DNA of 64,000 nucleotides from contig CP064985.1 in the NCBI GenBank assembly GCA_016699675.1, positions 62,001-126,000 of the forward strand. Reading direction: 5' to 3'. This stretch comes from Austwickia sp. (GTDB taxonomy: Bacteria; Actinomycetota; Actinomycetes; Actinomycetales; Dermatophilaceae). The translations under genes and the position numbers were made by a program. Numbering within the stretch: position 1 is the first letter of the stretch; every line of letters begins with the position of its first letter. This document shows positions 41,801-50,344 of the stretch, piece by piece. A model generated the notes under the pieces. That model made no database searches, was not told where the DNA came from, and saw only the letters and a list, made by a program, of their open reading frames with translations.

Positions 41801-41889
41801 AATTCGCCGCTGCTCTTCAAATGGTCGAGCAAGACCTTGCTCTCGACTCCGAGCTCCTTGGCGAGCTCGTAGACCCGGACCTTAGCCAC
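38866..41889 (-). CDS. infB: Translation initiation factor IF-2
   Basis: GTPase that brings initiator tRNA to the 30S subunit. The product is 1007 residues. The first 60 residues are the IF2-N domain (VYELAKELGVESKVLLDHLK), then about 320 residues rich in Pro, Ala, Gly and Arg (RPGNSPYAPQQGM-type repeats), a second N domain, and the GTPase core with G1 GHVDHGKTKLLD, G2-G3 ITFIDTPGHEAF and G4 NKID, followed by the tRNA-binding C2 domain. The GTG at 41889 has AGGAGAG upstream. The long Gly/Arg-rich arm is typical of actinobacteria. Confidence 0.98.
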   Translation of the reverse strand: MAKVRVYELAKELGVESKVLLDHLKSSGEFVRSASSTIEPPVVRKLRESFPAELAGKSGAAAPAAPAAKAPSATSARPGPMPRAPKAADPARTPSAPATPAAPPASEAPVESAPSAPAAAPAPSDPRPPVSTEPFSPAASAAPAASDTAAAPAAPAPAKPGMPGPRPAGKPVPSAPESRETPAAAASATPSAAPSRPAGPTPGPRPSAPRPGGDARPGPRPGGSPRPGNSPYAPQQGMRTGREGGPRPGNSPYAAQQGMPRPGQPRQGAPGTAGPRPGAPRTGAPGAGGPRPGAGGPRPGGPRPNPGMMPDRASVPRPGERPARPGGRPGPGGAGGRPGAGGGGFGNRPGGGGGRPGGPGGRGGTQGAFGRGGGKSKQRKSKRAKRQEFEQMQAPTIGGVQVPRGDGSTIVRVRRGASLTDFADKINANPASLVTVLFHLGEMATATQSLDEDTFKILGEELGYDIQVVSPEDEERELFESFGIDLEAEAEEEDESLLEPRPPVVTVMGHVDHGKTKLLDAIRHANVIDTEAGGITQHIGAYQITAEHEGNQRAITFIDTPGHEAFTAMRARGAKVTDIAILVVAANDGVMPQTIEALNHAQAADVPIVVAVNKIDVDGANPAKVRQQLTEYGLIAEEYGGDTMFVDVSAKQRLNIDDLLEAVLLTADAALDLRANPDKDARGVAIEANLDRGRGATATVLVQSGTLCVGDSIVAGSAHGRVRAMLDEHGNNLDVALPSRPVQVLGLSSVPRAGDTFIVAPDDRTARQIAEKREAADRQASLAKARKRISLEDLNEALAAGKVETLNLILKGDVSGSVEALEDALLQIDVGDEVDLRIIDRGVGAITMNNINLAVASSAVIIGFNVRAEGQNAEYAEREGVEIRYYSVIYQAIEEIEAALKGMLKPEFEEHELGTAEIREIFRSSKFGNIAGSLVRSGEIKRGARARITRNGVVVTENLEIAGLRRFKDDVTEVRDGYECGINLGSFNDLQVDDLITTYEMREKPRA

Positions 41890-41947
41890 ATCTCTCCTGT
41901 CTATGGTCCGCGCCGTCGAGGCCTCGAACCATGCTTAAAGCTGGGCG

Positions 41948-41980
41948 GTGCTCATTGCTGAGTACTCATCGCGTGCTCAT
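41948..41980. promoter_or_regulatory. GTRCTCAT repeats with a TGAGTACTCA palindrome
   Basis: GTGCTCAT (41948), GTACTCAT (41962) and GTGCTCAT (41973) lie in the 96-bp gap between ylxR and infB. The middle one is part of the perfect palindrome TGAGTACTCA (41959-41968). The A+T content here is higher than around it. An operator or promoter for infB is possible, but nothing is proven. Confidence 0.4.
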
Positions 41981-41985
41981 CAGCG

Positions 41986-42345
41986 TCAAACCCGCTTCCG
42001 GTTCTCATCGGCCGAGGCCGCCGTGGATGACGGCTCCGGTGTCGTGCCACTCCCCTCGGCCAGGGCCGAGATCTGCGCCGCCAGGTCGCCCGGGTCCATG
42101 GCCGCGCCGACCCGCAGGGCGCGTCCGAACGCCTTACGGCGTACGGCTTGATCGAGGCACTCGATCCGCGCGTGCAGCCACGCGCCGCGTCCGGGCAGGC
42201 GGCGCCGTACGTCGAGCACGAGGACGAGACCGTCCCCGCTGTCGCGTGCGACGACCCGCAGGAGCTGTGACCGCTCCCCCCGGGCACGACAACCGACGCA
42301 GGTGCGCAGACTGACTGAGGGCCCAGGAAAATCGGCCTCGACCAT
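41986..42345 (-). CDS. ylxR: YlxR family protein (DUF448)
   Basis: Small nucleoid/RNA-binding protein between nusA and infB; in Bacillus a homologue affects gene expression, the exact role is open. It has 119 residues with the signature RTCVGCRARGERSQLLRVVA, GRGAWLH and AFGRALR. The ATG at 42345 has GGAG about nine bases upstream; a GTG at 42360, three bases after the nusA stop, is an alternative that adds five residues. The C-terminal 30 residues are Ser/Ala/Glu-rich. Confidence 0.92.
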   Translation of the reverse strand: MVEADFPGPSVSLRTCVGCRARGERSQLLRVVARDSGDGLVLVLDVRRRLPGRGAWLHARIECLDQAVRRKAFGRALRVGAAMDPGDLAAQISALAEGSGTTPEPSSTAASADENRKRV

Positions 42346-42363
42346 GCTACCCGCTCCCACGGG

Positions 42364-43418
<1,055 letters not shown>

Positions 43419-43419
<1 letters not shown>

Positions 43420-44036
43420 CAGAACTCCTCGTCTTCTGCGGGTTCGCCGGGGGCCGCGTCCTCGGCCAGGCCGTCGGCCAGGTCCTCGTCCGGGTCCTCG
43501 GCCAGGTCATCCGCCGACTCGTCGGCCCGCGCGAACTCGACCTGGACGCGTCCCCGGGCGACGTCGGCGAGCTCGAGCACGCGGCGTACGTCGTCCGCCC
43601 CCGCCACCGTGAGCTGCGCCGGCCCGGCCGCCACCAGCCGCCCCGCGACGATCGTGCCCTCGCGCAGCGAGAGTTCCACCAGTCGGCCGACGTTGCGGCG
43701 GTAATGCCGCGGCTCGGTCAACGGGCGCTGCACGCCGGGGGAGGTGACCTCCAGGACGTACGGCGCGTCGCCGAACGGCTCGCGCTCATCCAGCGCCGCG
43801 TCGATGACGCGAGCAGCCTCCGCGACCTCGTCGAGGCTGATGGGGGGCACCGGGCTGCTGTCGTCCTGCGGCGGCAGCGCGCCGGTGTCGCGGTCCACGC
43901 TGATGCGCACGAGTCGGCGCTTGCCGGCTGGCGTCACGGCGACGTCCTCGACGACGAGCCCCATGGGCGTCAGCAGGGGCCCCAGCAGGCCGGCGATGAC
44001 CTCGGCGACCCGACCGTGGCGATCGCTGGCGGCCAT
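43419..44036 (-). CDS. rimP: Ribosome maturation factor RimP
   Basis: Needed for 30S subunit maturation. It is 205 residues, with the N-terminal domain (VIAGLLGPLLTPMGLVVEDV, RLVRISVDRD) and the YVLEVTSPGVQRPLTEPRHY signature, followed by the SH3-like C-terminal domain and a 35-residue acidic tail. The ATG at 44036 has CAGGAG upstream; the open frame further upstream lies antisense to the next gene. It is the first gene of the operon that continues with nusA, ylxR, infB. Confidence 0.96.
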
Positions 44037-44062
44037 GGGGTGCTCCTGCTCTTCTCGAATGT

Positions 44063-44082
44063 GCGCGCTGCGGGCAGCGCGC
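44063..44082 (-). other. Leader hairpin upstream of rimP
   Basis: Perfect nine-base inverted repeat (GCGCGCTGC / GCAGCGCGC) with a two-base centre, 27 bases before the rimP start and inside the leader predicted from the -10 box at 44122-44127. It could affect the start of the operon, but no known RNA class is matched. Confidence 0.35.
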
Positions 44083-44121
44083 CGGGGCGGCGGGTCGGGA
44101 CGAAGGCCGGCCGCTTGGGCC

Positions 44122-44150
44122 ACTGTAGCTGTGCGCGGGACGGGAATCGA
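44122..44150 (-). promoter_or_regulatory. Candidate promoter of rimP-nusA operon
   Basis: TACAGT (44127-44122) with TCGATT (44150-44145) 17 bp upstream on the minus strand. The -10 box is good, the -35 box weak. The leader would be about 80 bases. Confidence 0.4.
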
Positions 44151-44210
44151 CGGGCACCGGTCGGGGCGGCAGCGCGGGGCGGCCGGCGCGCGATGGGAGG
44201 ATGACCCGCG

Positions 44211-45413
44211 ATGTTGCCGCTTCCTTCCGCCGGATCCACGTCGCCTCCCCCGCGCTCCCTGCCGGCCCGTTCCGGGGCCCCGGCCGACGTGGCCGAAGAC
44301 TGCGCGCCCACGCGCCGTACGGTCCTCGGCCTGCTCGGCGCGACGTTCGGCGCGGCCACGCTCGCCGGGTGCGGGGTGCGTTGGGACCGCCGCGAGACCG
44401 ACCTGCCCCTGCTCGCCCCACGGGCGGTGGACCCGCGCGCGGTCGCCGTGTACGCCGAGCTGCGCCGCGTCCGCACGGCCCTGGCGGCGGCCAACGCGGC
44501 GGTGGGTACGGCGGGGGCTGGCCCGACCGCCCCGACCGGCGCCGCTGGCGGGATCGCCGCGACCCTGGCGGGGCTGCACCGCGTGCAGGAGAGCGTGTTG
44601 ACCGGCCGGCTGACCGAACTGGGCGAGGACCCGAAGGACACCGCCCGACTCGACGCCGCGCTCGGCAGCAGCGCGTCCAGCGCGATGTCACGGTCGGCGT
44701 CCGCCGCCTCGCCATCGGCGTCCGTCGCTACGCCGTCGTCGGCCCCCGCCCCTGCGGCGTCCTCGGCTGGGTCGTCCTCTGCCGCGTCTCCCCTCGCCAC
44801 CCAGCCACCGCCGGTGCCTGTGAGTATGGCGGCGGCCGAGGCGGCGGGGCTGGCGGCGGACGATCTCGGCGCCCTCGATCGACTGCCCCCCGACGAGACG
44901 CCGCTGCTGCTGTCGTTGCGCGTCCAGCGCGCGGTCGCGCTCCCGCTGGTCGGCGGGAGCGCCCCGACGTGGGCCACCCCGACGATCGCCACGCAAGGCG
45001 AAGCGGCCCGCCTCGTGGGCCTGTTCCGGGCTGCCGAATACGGGCTGCGCGTGGCGGCCGCCCGCAGCGCCGGCGCCACCCGGACCCGGCTGCTCGGGCC
45101 GTTGAGCTGGACCACGGCGGCCCGCCTCATCCTGGAGCCGCAGGCGGGCGAGAAACCCATGAACGTTCCGCCCGGGTATGCCCTGCCGTTCCCGGTGACG
45201 GACGACGCGTCCGCGATCGGGCTGGCGCAGACGGTGCTCGCCGGCCTGACCAATGGCGTCCTCAGCGGCGCCCCCGCCGCGGCGGGCAGCACCCCGGGCC
45301 TGCTCGCCGTCCTGTCGCTGGCGGCCGTCGCCGAGGGTCAGGCCCGAGACCTCGGCGCCGAACTGCGGGCGTTTCCGGGCCTGTCCAGCCAGAGCACACC
45401 GGCGGGACGCTGA
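44211..45413 (+). CDS. DUF4439 ferritin-like lipoprotein
   Basis: Exported protein of unknown function, divergent from rimP, a conserved position in actinobacteria. The 400-residue product has RRTVLGLLGATFG and the lipobox LAGC with Cys54, so a Tat-type or Sec lipoprotein signal. A Ser/Ala/Pro-rich spacer (about 145-195) lies in the middle. The C-terminal half (SLRVQRAVALPLVGG, FRAAEYGLRVAAAR, IGLAQTVLAGLTNG) is the helical DUF4439 domain, which resembles ferritin-like bundles; metal ligands are not evident to me. Confidence 0.8.
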   Translation: MLPLPSAGSTSPPPRSLPARSGAPADVAEDCAPTRRTVLGLLGATFGAATLAGCGVRWDRRETDLPLLAPRAVDPRAVAVYAELRRVRTALAAANAAVGTAGAGPTAPTGAAGGIAATLAGLHRVQESVLTGRLTELGEDPKDTARLDAALGSSASSAMSRSASAASPSASVATPSSAPAPAASSAGSSSAASPLATQPPPVPVSMAAAEAAGLAADDLGALDRLPPDETPLLLSLRVQRAVALPLVGGSAPTWATPTIATQGEAARLVGLFRAAEYGLRVAAARSAGATRTRLLGPLSWTTAARLILEPQAGEKPMNVPPGYALPFPVTDDASAIGLAQTVLAGLTNGVLSGAPAAAGSTPGLLAVLSLAAVAEGQARDLGAELRAFPGLSSQSTPAGR

Positions 45414-45429
45414 CAGGCGAGGTCGCCTG
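45414..45429 (+). other. 16-bp inverted repeat after the DUF4439 gene
   Basis: CAGGCGA (45414-45420) and TCGCCTG (45423-45429) are perfect arms around GG, directly after the DUF4439 stop and ten bases before the -10 box at 45439. Either a short terminator hairpin or an operator. Confidence 0.4.
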
Positions 45430-45438
45430 CCAGGCCAG

Positions 45439-45444
45439 TAGCCT
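45439..45444 (+). promoter_or_regulatory. -10 box, leaderless start at 45451
   Basis: TAGCCT ends six bases before the ATG. CTGACA at 45410-45415 is too far away (23 bp) for a normal -35 box. Confidence 0.5.
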
Positions 45445-45450
45445 GGGAGC

Positions 45451-46131
45451 ATGCCGCAGCCAGCCCGTGGGGGCCTTCGATGCGCGCGCCTGGGCGCGGT
45501 CGTCGCCGCCTGCCTGGGGCTCGCAGCCGGGGGTCACGCGCTCGGCGGGGGCGGCCTGCCGTCGGCGTCGACCCTCGCGCTGACCCTGCCCGCGCTGGGC
45601 CTCGTCGCGCTGTGGTTCACCCGCCGCGAGCGCTCGATCCCGACCCTGTTCGCGGTGCTGGTCGGCGTCGAGGCCGCGCTGCACGCGTACTTCCACCTCG
45701 CCGCCCACGGTGCGCCAGCGCTGAACTCGGGGCTAGACGCTGCGCTGCTCACGGGCCACGCGGGGCACGGACGTGCCGCCGCGGCGAGCCAGGTGAGCCA
45801 GGTGAGCCACGCCGACCCCGGCCATACCCTCGGTCTGGCCGGCGGCGGGCACGCTGGCCAATCCCTCGATTCGTTGAGCCTGCTCCCCTCGCCGTCGATG
45901 GCGGCCGCGCATCTTCTGGCGATCGCCCTCACAGCCCTGGCGCTGGGCTGGGGTGACCGGTCCATCTGGGCCGCGGCGCGGCGCCTGCTCCCGGTTCTTG
46001 CCGCGGCGCCCGCCGTACCGCGTGCGGTGGTTGCGATCTGCTGCGCCGCGGCGCCGGGACGGCTCCGGTCTCTCGACCTTCGGTACCTGGCTCCCGTGCG
46101 CGGACCTCCGGCGGAGCCGCGGCTCGCCTAG
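45451..46131 (+). CDS. Integral membrane protein with His-rich loop
   Basis: 226 residues with four or five hydrophobic segments and a hydrophilic loop (about 95-135) rich in His, Ser and Gly (HAGHGRAA, SQVSQVSH, GGGHAGQS). Similar membrane proteins stand next to copper genes in actinobacteria, and here the next gene is a PCu(A)C copper chaperone. Metal binding or copper transport is therefore inferred, not shown. A short slippage repeat (AGCCAGGTG, twice) lies in the loop. Confidence 0.7.
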   Translation: MPQPARGGLRCARLGAVVAACLGLAAGGHALGGGGLPSASTLALTLPALGLVALWFTRRERSIPTLFAVLVGVEAALHAYFHLAAHGAPALNSGLDAALLTGHAGHGRAAAASQVSQVSHADPGHTLGLAGGGHAGQSLDSLSLLPSPSMAAAHLLAIALTALALGWGDRSIWAAARRLLPVLAAAPAVPRAVVAICCAAAPGRLRSLDLRYLAPVRGPPAEPRLA

Positions 46132-46305
46132 GACCCGCCGTCGCCTCCCCCGGACCGCGCCTCGCGGTACGCCGGGTGGGGCCGCGCGACATCGTACCGC
46201 GTCCTGGGCCCCCGCGTCCGGCGTCGGCTCGCCCGGCGCCCCCCCACCCTGCAGCCCGACTGCCGCCCGCACCCCGCGGGCCTTTCCGTGAGGACACCAC
46301 TCGAT

Positions 46306-46953
46306 ATGACGACACGTACCACCCTGTTCGCCATCACCACCTGCTGCGCCGCACTCGCCCTGGCGGGCTGCGGCGGGTCCGGCTCGACGGCCGCCTCCAG
46401 CTCGACCACGGCGAAGGCCGCCAGCTCCAGCAGCGCCGGCTCCGGCACGTCCAGCGGGACGGCCGGCGCGCCCACCCCGGACGGCAAGACGTTCAAGGGG
46501 GACGGCCTGGAGATCACCAAGACCTGGGTGAAGGCCATCCCCGACGTGACCAAGGGCAAGATGACCGGCATCTTCGGGACGATCAAGAACACGTCCGACA
46601 AGGAGATCGTCATCGTCTCCGGCAGCCAGGACCAGTCCGCCAGGACCGAGCTGCACGAGACCGCGATGGTCAACGGTTCCATGCAGATGCGCCCCGTGCA
46701 GGGCGGCTACACGATCCCCGCCGGCGGCACGTTCGAGCTCAAGCCGGGCGGCAACCACGTCATGATCATGGACATGACCAAGCCGCTCCCGGCCGGCTCG
46801 ACCGCGAAGGTCACGCTCACCACGAAGGACGGCAAGACCCTCGCCTTCGACGCCGTCGCCTGGGCGTTCCCGGGCGGTGGCAACGAGCCGTACGCCAACA
46901 CGTCCGGCACGATGTCGGCCACCTCCGCCGCCACCGCGAGCACCTCGAAGTGA
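46306..46953 (+). CDS. PCu(A)C-type copper chaperone lipoprotein
   Basis: Extracytoplasmic Cu(I) chaperone. It is 215 residues with the lipobox LAGC (Cys22), a Ser/Thr/Ala-rich spacer to about 65, and a PCu(A)C domain. The ligand pattern is seen as His, ten residues, Met (HETAMVNGSMQM) and then HVM after 22 residues, close to the family form H-X10-M-X21-H-X-M. The ATG at 46306 is preferred to GTG 46288, whose GTGAGGA can serve as Shine-Dalgarno. The stop is two bases from the DyP peroxidase gene, so the two are co-expressed. Confidence 0.9.
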   Translation: MTTRTTLFAITTCCAALALAGCGGSGSTAASSSTTAKAASSSSAGSGTSSGTAGAPTPDGKTFKGDGLEITKTWVKAIPDVTKGKMTGIFGTIKNTSDKEIVIVSGSQDQSARTELHETAMVNGSMQMRPVQGGYTIPAGGTFELKPGGNHVMIMDMTKPLPAGSTAKVTLTTKDGKTLAFDAVAWAFPGGGNEPYANTSGTMSATSAATASTSK

Positions 46954-46955
46954 CC

Positions 46956-48329
46956 ATGGGACGCGCACGCGCAGACGGTTCCCGCGGCTCGGGCACCACC
47001 GGCGTGGGCGCGTCGTCCCGGCCCCCTGCCCAGGAGCTTGCCGGCGGGATCTCCCGCCGCTCGCTCCTGGGCGGGGGCGCCCTCGCCGCGGGGGCGGCGC
47101 TGGCCGGGGCGACGTCCTGCTCCCAGGTTCCCGCCGGCTCGGCGGGCGCCACCGGTGCCGCCGCTGGCGGGTCGGGGTCGGCGGCCGGGTCGACGGCCAG
47201 CGGCGGCGGTCCTGTCGGGGTCGCTCGCCCCGCGGAGGCGATCGCACTGTTCGGCAAGGACACGGTCCCGTTCTACGGCGACCACCAGGCGGGCATCCTC
47301 ACGGGCCAGCAGGCCCACGGCGTCTTCGTGGGGCTCAATCTGCGGCCCGGCCTGGGGGCGGACAAGGTCCGCATCATGCTGCAGATGCTGTCTGACGACG
47401 TGGCGCACCTCGTCGCCGGGGAGAAGCCGCTCACGGCCCTCGAGCCGGACATCGCGGCCAACCCGGCCCGGTTGACGGTCACGTTCGGGTTCGGGCGCGG
47501 CCTGTTCGCCGCCATCGGCAAGCCCGCGGCGATGCCGCCCGCACTGGCCACCCTGCCGGCGTTCGCCACGGACAAGCTCGAACCGGCGTGGGGACAGACC
47601 GACCTCGTCCTGCAGATCTGCTGCGAGGAGCCGGTGACGCTGTCCTACGCGCAGCGTCGGCTGATCCGCGACGCCGAGCCGTTCGCGACGGTGGCCTGGG
47701 TGCAGGCGGGGTTCGTCAACTCCCTGGGCACCGAGCCGCCGGGGACCACCCCGCGCAACCTCATGGGGATGCGCGACGGCACCGCCAACGAGCGCGACCC
47801 TGAGCAGGCCGCGGCGGTGGTGTGGTGCACGGATCCGGCGTATGGCTGGCTCGTCGGCGGCTCACACCTGGTCATTCGGCGGATGCGGATCGACCTGGGG
47901 CTCTGGGACGACGTGGAGGGCGAGGGCAAGGAGATCGCGTTCGGGCGGCGGATCGGGAACGGTGCGCCGCTCACCGGGAAGACCGAGTTCGACGTGGTGG
48001 ATCGGGAGAAGAAGGACGACAAGGGCTTCTACGTCGTCGATCCCGGTTCGCACGCGGCCCGCGCGCAGGCACGGACCGCCGACGAGCGGATCATCCGCCG
48101 GGCCTACAACTACGACGACGGGTACCTGCCCAGCGGCACGCCCGACGCGGGCCTGATCTTCGTCTGCTACCAGAAGGACGTGGCGAAGGCGTTCATCCCG
48201 GTGCAGCAGCGGCTCGCCGAGAAGGACGCGCTGAACATCTGGGCGACGCACGTCGGATCGGCGTCGTACGCCGTGCCGCCGGGCCCGAAGCCGGGCGGTT
48301 ACGTCGGCCAGACGCTGTTCGAGGGCTGA
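46956..48329 (+). CDS. Tat-exported DyP-type heme peroxidase
   Basis: Dye-decolorising peroxidase secreted folded with its heme. It is 457 residues, with the twin-arginine signal SRRSLLGG at 33-40, a Gly/Ser/Ala linker, and the peroxidase domain with the distal motif GMRDGTAN (Asp274) and the proximal heme ligand His366 in GSHAARAQ before RIIRRAYNYDDG. The ATG at 46956 is used; a GTG at 46950 overlapping the chaperone stop is equally possible. In Streptomyces lividans a DyP (DtpA) is encoded with a PCu(A)C-type chaperone and Sco; here the chaperone is present, Sco is not. Confidence 0.92.
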   Translation: MGRARADGSRGSGTTGVGASSRPPAQELAGGISRRSLLGGGALAAGAALAGATSCSQVPAGSAGATGAAAGGSGSAAGSTASGGGPVGVARPAEAIALFGKDTVPFYGDHQAGILTGQQAHGVFVGLNLRPGLGADKVRIMLQMLSDDVAHLVAGEKPLTALEPDIAANPARLTVTFGFGRGLFAAIGKPAAMPPALATLPAFATDKLEPAWGQTDLVLQICCEEPVTLSYAQRRLIRDAEPFATVAWVQAGFVNSLGTEPPGTTPRNLMGMRDGTANERDPEQAAAVVWCTDPAYGWLVGGSHLVIRRMRIDLGLWDDVEGEGKEIAFGRRIGNGAPLTGKTEFDVVDREKKDDKGFYVVDPGSHAARAQARTADERIIRRAYNYDDGYLPSGTPDAGLIFVCYQKDVAKAFIPVQQRLAEKDALNIWATHVGSASYAVPPGPKPGGYVGQTLFEG

Positions 48330-48365
48330 GCCCGTGTTCTCGCCTGCGGCTCGCCGGTCGCGCCC

Positions 48366-49322
48366 GTGCGCTTGATGGGCGAGGACTGGTTGGGCGTCCC
48401 GCCGGGGCTCGTCGCGCGCATGACCGGGCGGCCCGCCGAGGGAGACGGCGGGCTGCCCGGCGACGATTGGCTGGCCGAGCTGCCGGCGCGCGCGGCGGAG
48501 GCCCTGGACCGCTGGGAGCTCACCCCGGACGGCATACCGATGCACGGCTATTGCGCGCTGGTCCTGCCGGTACGCCGCCGCGGGGACCGCCTGGTGCTCA
48601 AGCTCGGCTGGCCGCACCCCGAGGCCCGCCACGAGCACCTGGCCCTGCGGGCCTGGGCAGGGCGGGGCGCGGTGCACCTGGTGGCAGCCCACCCGGCGCG
48701 CGACGCCCTGCTGCTGGAGCGGCTCGACGCCGCCCGTGACCTGGGCACCGAGGATGTCGAAACGTCCTGTGCGGTGATCGGGCGGCTGCTCGCCCGGCTC
48801 GACGTACCGGCCTTCCCGCAGCTCGACCGCCTCTCCGACTGGACGCGCGGCTTCCTGGCCGCCACCGCCGACGTCCGCGCGGTCGCGGCGGCGGGCCTGC
48901 CCCGGCGCTTCGTCGAGCAGGCGCGATCATCGGCGCGCGACCTGGCCGGCGAGCCCGGCATCGACGGGCGCCTGGTCCACACCGACCTGCACGACGCGAA
49001 CGTGCTGGCCGCCGAACTCAGCCCGTGGCTGGCCATCGACCCCAAACCGCTGGCCGCGGAGTCCGCCTTCGCCCTCGCCCCCGCGCTGTGGAACCGCTGG
49101 CACGACGCCGTGGCCAGTGGCGACCCGAACTGGCACCTCAAGTGCCGGCTGGGCTGGCTGGCCGAGGCGGCGGGCGTCGACGAGGCCCGCGCCCGCGCGT
49201 GGAGCCTGATCCGGCTGGTCGCGGTCGCGCACTGGTACGCCGCGGCCGGCGACCCGAACGGCGGCCCCGCCCCCATGACGGCCTTCGTCGCCGCGATGAA
49301 GGCCATGGCCAGCGACCGGTGA
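48366..49322 (+). CDS. Aminoglycoside/hydroxyurea phosphotransferase-like kinase
   Basis: Member of the APH(6)/streptomycin 6-kinase-like family; the true substrate is unknown. It is 318 residues. The kinase fold shows RLVLKLGWPHPEARHEHLAL (Lys for ATP), the catalytic loop VHTDLHDANVL (Asp) and the metal-binding WLAIDPKPL (Asp in place of DFG). The GTG at 48366 is 36 bases after the DyP stop. Such genes are frequent in soil actinobacteria and do not by themselves mean resistance. Confidence 0.85.
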   Translation: MRLMGEDWLGVPPGLVARMTGRPAEGDGGLPGDDWLAELPARAAEALDRWELTPDGIPMHGYCALVLPVRRRGDRLVLKLGWPHPEARHEHLALRAWAGRGAVHLVAAHPARDALLLERLDAARDLGTEDVETSCAVIGRLLARLDVPAFPQLDRLSDWTRGFLAATADVRAVAAAGLPRRFVEQARSSARDLAGEPGIDGRLVHTDLHDANVLAAELSPWLAIDPKPLAAESAFALAPALWNRWHDAVASGDPNWHLKCRLGWLAEAAGVDEARARAWSLIRLVAVAHWYAAAGDPNGGPAPMTAFVAAMKAMASDR

Positions 49323-49370
49323 GCGACCCGGGGGCGCGCAGGGCCGAAGGGGTCTGCTAGACAAGGCCGC

Positions 49371-49868
49371 ATGGCTACCACTGCATTCAAGGGCTCCCCC
49401 GTCCAGACCTCCGGCGACCTGCCCGCGGCCGGCTCCGACGCTCCCGACTTCACGCTGACCGGCACCGACCTGTCCGACGTGACCGGCGCGGGGCACAAGG
49501 GCAAGCGCGTCGTGCTCAACATCTTCCCCAGCGTCGACACCGGCGTCTGCGCGGCGAGCGTGCGCAAGTTCAACGAGCTCGCGGCGTCGATGGACAACAC
49601 CGCGGTCGTCTGCGTCTCGGCCGACCTGCCATTCGCGCTCGGCCGGTTCTGCGGCGCGGAGGGCATCGAGAACGTCACCGCGGCGAGCAGCTTCCGGTCC
49701 GACTTCGGCAGCACGTACGGCGTGACGATGACCGACGGTCCCCTCAAGGGCCTGCTCGCGCGTTCGGTCGTCGTCGTGAACGAGTCCGGCGACGTCGTCT
49801 ACACCGAGCTGGTCCCCGAGATCACGCAGGAGCCGAACTACGACGCGGCGGTCGCCGCGCTGAAGTGA
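49371..49868 (+). CDS. tpx: Thiol peroxidase (atypical 2-Cys peroxiredoxin)
   Basis: Reduces peroxides with thioredoxin. It is 165 residues with the peroxidatic Cys60 in FPSVDTGVCAASVRKFN and the resolving Cys94 in LGRFCGAEGIE, and it ends in the usual LVPEITQEPNYDAAVAAL. A weak -10-like TAGACA lies seven bases before the ATG. The next gene follows 13 bases after the stop. Confidence 0.97.
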   Translation: MATTAFKGSPVQTSGDLPAAGSDAPDFTLTGTDLSDVTGAGHKGKRVVLNIFPSVDTGVCAASVRKFNELAASMDNTAVVCVSADLPFALGRFCGAEGIENVTAASSFRSDFGSTYGVTMTDGPLKGLLARSVVVVNESGDVVYTELVPEITQEPNYDAAVAALK

Positions 49869-49881
49869 GCTCGGGTCCGTC

Positions 49882-50226
49882 ATGAGTGACCGCGATGACG
49901 ATGCGCTTGTCGTCATCGTGATGTTCGCCCCGGTGGAGGCCGCCGACGTCGTCCGCGACACAGCGGCCTCCGCCGGTGCCGGGGCGATCGGTCGCTATCG
50001 GGCGTGCAGCTTCTCGGCGGCCGGCGAGGGCCGGTTCCTCCCGATGGCGGGGGCGTCGCCGGCGATCGGTGCGATCGGTACGCCGGAGGTGGTGGCCGAG
50101 CAGCGCATCGAGGTGGTCTGCCCGCGGTCGGCGGCCCGAGCGGCGCTGGAGGCGATGCTGGCCGCGCATCCCTACGAGGAACCCGCCTACCACGTGTACG
50201 CCACGATCCCCCGCGAGGCGCTGTAG
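49882..50226 (+). CDS. Stand-alone NIF3-insert/CutA-like domain protein
   Basis: 114 residues that match the PII/CutA-like domain inserted in YqfO-type NIF3 proteins: AIGRYRACSFSAAGEGRF, ASPAIGAIGTPEVVAEQRIE and the end AAHPYEEPAYHVY. Here it stands alone. The function of this domain is unknown; trimeric, metal- or ligand-binding folds are suggested by relatives. It is probably in one transcript with tpx. The TAG at 50224 is followed within 20 bases by a long palindrome. Confidence 0.82.
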   Translation: MSDRDDDALVVIVMFAPVEAADVVRDTAASAGAGAIGRYRACSFSAAGEGRFLPMAGASPAIGAIGTPEVVAEQRIEVVCPRSAARAALEAMLAAHPYEEPAYHVYATIPREAL

Positions 50227-50244
50227 GCGCGAGTTATCCACAGC

Positions 50245-50308
50245 ACGACCGTTCCCGACCTGCCCTTTTGGTGCCATGGCACCCTTTGCGCAGGTCACGA
50301 ACGGTCGT
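50245..50308. repeat. 64-bp imperfect palindrome
   Basis: Two 32-base arms meet at the CATG centre (50275-50278). The outer ten bases ACGACCGTTC, the GACCTGC block and the inner GGTGCCA are perfectly paired; 25 of 32 positions match. It lies 18 bases after the NIF3-like gene, preceded by TTATCCACA (50234-50242), a perfect DnaA-box consensus. Possible roles are a transcription terminator for tpx or a dispersed palindromic element. Confidence 0.75.
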
Positions 50309-50344
50309 ATCGCGTTATGCCACGCCTTGGGCGTCTGGCGGCGG

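Noticed and set aside
50234..50242. Part of a replication origin
   Set aside because: Only one perfect DnaA box was noticed, and dnaA, dnaN or gyrase genes are not in the window.
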